From Trema orientale (Eukaryota > Streptophyta > Magnoliopsida > Rosales > Cannabaceae): a DNA stretch of 64,000 bases. A model generated the notes under the pieces. The model ran no database searches. It had not been told where the DNA came from and saw only the letters and a program-made list of their open reading frames with translations. The position numbers and the translations under genes are program-made. The stretch lies in NCBI GenBank assembly GCA_002914845.1, contig JXTC01000071.1:939633-1003632 (forward strand). Direction: 5' to 3'. Positions 62,224 to 64,000 of this stretch are shown here, one piece after another (the stretch's first letter is position 1; every line of letters starts with the position of its first letter).

Positions 62224-63240
62224 TTGTGAATAATATAATTGGTTTTGTTTGTGATTTGAATATGTTGGGAAGTTATATATTATATAGTAATTAAAACCAA
62301 AATCTATCATGGAATATAAAGATGAAATATTCTCAAAACAGCAGTTAAATCTAAATAATTCAAGCTTCTTTAGTTCCTAATTTAATTCTTTCTATGAAAA
62401 TCCTGCTATATCAATAATATTATTAACATGTGCAGATTCTATGGGGATTTTGGTTTACTTAAATCTGCTACATTTGTTGAGCAAACTGCAAAATAGGAAA
62501 CTTATGAGAAAATGAAGTCAAAGATTACTGAAACTTCAAAGTAAGAAAGACTTGGCTGACGATTGTTCTTTTCACACTCTTCACTATGAGGAAGTAGAAC
62601 ATTTGGATGTAAAAGTTATAAAGCAAAACGGGGGTCTTTTGGGAACACGCTGTTACCCACTCGAAAGTTTTCAAACGACAGTGTGTGAACAAATGGAGGG
62701 AAGCTTTTCCTGACGGCTGACCCCATATAAACAAAACTTCCATACTAAAAAATACTTTATGCTAAGCGATTTTTGTTTTTTTGGTACCAATTAATTAATT
62801 TTCTTGCAGTTGTAGACTTAAAAGCAACCTTTTTTTTTATTTTTTATTTTGGTCCTAACAATTTCGTGGCCGGATTTCATTTGGCAGCGACTAGTCTACC
62901 TAAAGTACTATTACCATAGTCAAAGCTTTATAATTACTTTAATATATGCTTCCATCAACACGGTACCATAATGATTAATGAGAAAAGCTCGAGGAAAAAA
63001 CCCACGACGCGGCTAAGTTATCCTTGGCTTGATTGATTGTTTTTCCACTTTGCCAAAGATAAATATTGGTATTAGCCATTAGGAAGAAGTCATCATCATG
63101 CTCATATTTTTCCCACTTTGCTAAGACCAGCGTGGAAAAGCCGTTGATTAAATTAATCCAGTTAGAATCTCTGCTTAATTGCAATTCGATCTCACTCTAA
63201 CACTTGGGGGTTCTGATGTATTTCTGAAATTTTGAGAAAA
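62224..63240. other. Intergenic DNA and TNL3 promoter
   Basis: 62224-62300 is the peptide-gene promoter (TATATTATATAG at 62274-62285). 62520-62750 contains a minus-strand 72-codon frame without family resemblance. The last 250 bp is the TNL3 promoter, with ACGCGG at 63007. Confidence 0.35.
63007..63012 (+). promoter_or_regulatory. ACGCGG box upstream of TNL3
   Basis: ACGCGG in the context ACGACGCGGCTAAG, 234 bp before the TNL3 ATG, at a distance similar to the boxes of TNL2. A CAMTA-type motif by sequence only. Confidence 0.4.
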
Positions 63241-63788
63241 ATGGCGACCGACATAGCAGCACCATCATCATCATCATCGTCGTCGTCGTCGTCATCTTCA
63301 TCATCTTCAACAAGTTCAGGCCGTCGTCTATGGAAATTCGACGTGTTCCTCAGCTTTAGAGGGGAGGACACCAGACAAAGCTTCACGGACCACTTGTACA
63401 AGGCCCTGAATCGGAGAGGAATCCATACTTTTCGGGACGACGAGAAGCTCAAGAGGGGGAAAACGATCGCACCAGAGCTCTTGAAAGCCATCGAAGAGTC
63501 GAGGTTCGCGGTCGTCATTCTCTCCAAGGACTACGCTTCTTCCACGTGGTGCTTGGAAGAGCTTGCCAAGATCGTCGAGTGCAGCAAGAAGGAGGAGACG
63601 ATGGGACTGACCATTCTCCCAATTTTCTACGACGTGGAACCCTCCGAGGTCAGGAAGCAGACTGGATCATACGCCGTGGCCTTCGCTCAGCATCAGCTAG
63701 TCTTTAGGGACGATATTGCTAAGGTAGACAAATGGAGGAAAGCTTTGATTGAAGTTGCTAATGTCTCCGGATGGGATCTCAAAAACAG
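63241..63788 (+). CDS. TNL3: TIR exon of a third TIR-NBS-LRR gene (partial)
   Basis: First exon only; the gene continues past the window. ATG at 63241 (MATDIAAP) is preferred, since the frame upstream has no other ATG. A serine run encoded by TCA/TCG repeats precedes the TIR: KFDVFLSFRGEDTR, HTFRDDEKLKRGKTIAPELL, SSTWCLEELAKI with the catalytic Glu, and LPIFYDVEPSEVRKQTG. It ends LKNR at the same phase-2 donor as TNL1 and TNL2. The TIR domain cleaves NAD+ in immune signalling. Whether the whole gene is intact cannot be judged. Confidence 0.88.
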
Positions 63789-64000
63789 GTAACTCCCAAA
63801 GTATTTTTGGACTAATTGCTTTGGGATATCTTATTATTTGACTTAGTTCCATCAAATTGCTTGGAAAAAAAATCTCATTCTAGTCCTCTAAAATGAAATT
63901 TTAATTTTTTTTTGGGGATAGAATTTATTAATTGGTTTTGGGTAAAAGAAGGTCCATAATAGCTATCATTTTCCTCGTTGTTATCCAATGAGAGTCTACG
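63789..64000 (+). other. Start of TNL3 intron 1
   Basis: Begins GTAACTC after the TIR exon. AT-rich with T runs and no acceptor or exon before the window end. Confidence 0.6.

Noticed and set aside
62224-62310. Upstream ATG at 62310 as start of the second peptide gene
   Set aside because: The extra 29 residues are not a signal peptide and correspond to promoter in the paralogue. MEVGG aligns with MEGG of the intact neighbour.
63232-63240. An earlier start for TNL3 giving three extra residues
   Set aside because: The codon at 63232 is TTG. The first ATG in frame is at 63241 and matches the usual TNL start.

Overview
This is nuclear DNA from a flowering plant, almost certainly a eudicot. The genes have plant-style introns (GT..AG, T-rich acceptors), the intergenic DNA is AT-rich and packed with plant transposons (hAT, CACTA, Tourist and MULE-like elements, copia and gypsy LTRs), and the gene families are plant-specific (chloroplast cyclophilin, ACR, TCP, TNL, DUF247). 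A TNL whose LRRs are followed by several post-LRR exons is the architecture described for the Ma root-knot-nematode resistance gene of Prunus, so a rosid, perhaps Rosales, is my best guess. The sequence alone does not fix the species. There are two assembly gaps (29011-29013 and 30505-30816).

Layout. 0-16 kb holds three intact housekeeping or regulatory genes: the chloroplast cyclophilin CYP20-2 (+), a four-ACT-domain ACR protein (-) and a class I TCP transcription factor of TCP20 type (-). 16-22 kb is AT-rich and carries a Tourist/PIF-like MITE and a hAT MITE. 22.3-26.8 kb is a broken TIR-NBS-LRR gene (TNL1). 27-48 kb is a transposon-rich interval: a gypsy-type LTR unit containing the gaps, a CACTA element with an internal satellite, five broken DUF247 (UPF0481) copies arranged as an inverted array, a hAT insertion in a broken cysteine-rich peptide gene, a 5'-truncated copia element, and MITEs or MULE-like elements with long inverted repeats. 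49.0-57.3 kb is TNL2, a TNL with five successive post-LRR C-JID domains, of which the first two are intact and the last three are decayed. 57.6-62.3 kb holds a solo copia LTR, MITEs, and a small family of secreted six-cysteine defensin-like peptide genes (two intact, several relics). 63.2 kb to the end is the intact TIR exon of a third TNL (TNL3) that runs out of the window.

How the parts relate. The three TNLs share orientation, exon phase and sequence and are tandem paralogues: intracellular NADase-type TIR receptors in which LRR and C-JID normally recognise the effector. TNL2 and TNL3 share ACGCGG (CAMTA-type) boxes about 200-275 bp upstream of the ATG. In TNL2 they sit in a tandem promoter repeat into which a hAT element has inserted. 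The peptide genes around TNL2/TNL3 have a CS-alpha-beta cysteine pattern, so the right half reads as a defence cluster under rapid birth and death. About 220 bp of the TCP20-like promoter recurs just 3' of TNL1, linking the conserved left half with the cluster.

The most notable object is TNL2 with its five-domain C-JID array, together with an exact 83-bp duplication of the splice acceptor in front of C-JID 3.
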